From Sepiola atlantica (Eukaryota > Mollusca > Cephalopoda > Sepiida > Sepiolidae): a DNA stretch of 64,000 nt. The first letter of the stretch is position 1. Every line of letters begins with the position of its first letter. Below the pieces are notes generated by a model that saw nothing but the letters and a program-made list of their open reading frames with translations, ran no database searches and was not told the origin of the DNA. The stretch is from assembly GCA_963556195.1 (NCBI GenBank), contig OY744522.1, forward strand, positions 33,055,324-33,119,323, given 5' to 3'. Positions 63,995 to 64,000 of this stretch are shown piece after piece. A program made the translations under genes and the position numbers.

Positions 63995-64000
63995 GGAAGT
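63841..64000. repeat. Second copy of the 41719 repeat, ending in a palindrome around (TA)n
   Basis: GAGACTATAAG, a T run and GGTTGAGAAACTTCCGAGACTATA match 41719-41797. After (TA)n (63932-63988) the sequence TAGTCTCGGAAGT mirrors ACTTCCGAGACTA, so the tract is the centre of an inverted repeat that is cut by the window end. Confidence 0.85.

Overview
The window looks like a repeat-dense, AT-rich intergenic region of a metazoan nuclear genome. A lophotrochozoan is likely and a coleoid cephalopod (octopus or squid) most likely. The reasons are the very many long (TA)n, (GATA)n and (CT)n microsatellites, the mix of Penelope-like elements, Ty3/gypsy and Jockey/CR1-type LINE remnants, tRNA-derived SINEs and Helitrons, and the absence of bacterial gene organisation. 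The species call is inference. I recognise no intact host gene. Every recognisable coding sequence belongs to a mobile element, and all are broken.

Layout. 1-2934: an inverted repeat with near-identical ~170-bp outer arms and about 90 copies of a ~29-bp G/C-rich unit whose orientation flips at base 1205. 3150-3780: Ty3/gypsy reverse transcriptase relic. 5008-16651: two Helitron-like elements joined head to tail at 6798/6799. The first carries a 35-bp minisatellite, the second an 8.7-kb higher-order satellite. 16679-17147: a hairpin with 140-bp arms between (TA)n tracts. 19456-21235: (GATA)n and a 65-bp minisatellite. 22362-25713: a Ty3/gypsy element with LTRs and a large internal deletion. 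26500-31860: a hammerhead ribozyme on the plus strand, hairpin elements, (GATA)n, and two opposed copies of one repeat around a 530-bp AT tract. 32073-35659: a nearly complete Penelope-like element with direct pseudo-LTRs, reverse transcriptase and GIY-YIG endonuclease. 36300-40100: inverted repeats, a LINE 3' end (minus strand) and a 95-bp satellite. 41935-46515: gypsy gag relic, decayed LINE and SINE-like repeat. 47251-50930: a foldback element with a small Cys-rich frame, and a minus-strand Ty3/gypsy relic. 51313-54470: tRNA-derived elements that carry hammerhead ribozymes, and Penelope endonuclease scraps. 55651-58837: a TIR DNA transposon with a decayed, intron-containing gene. 60335-64000: another inverted repeat made of pseudo-LTR sequence, a third tRNA-head/hammerhead element, G/T-rich DNA, a small Helitron and a terminal palindrome.

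Most notable signal. At three places, in three sequence families (51339-51455, 53648-53795, 61989-62125, all minus strand), a tRNA-like head with A/B-box-like motifs lies immediately 5' of a compact type-I hammerhead ribozyme whose three helices can be drawn from the sequence. One family forms a tandem dimer of ~345 bp, as in metazoan retrozymes. The Penelope pseudo-LTRs and another locus (27003-27072) carry further hammerhead-like cores. I infer a set of non-autonomous, pol-III-type, self-cleaving retroelements that may be mobilised by Penelope-like enzymes and that sit in (TA)n tracts. This would need folding, cleavage and small-circRNA evidence.
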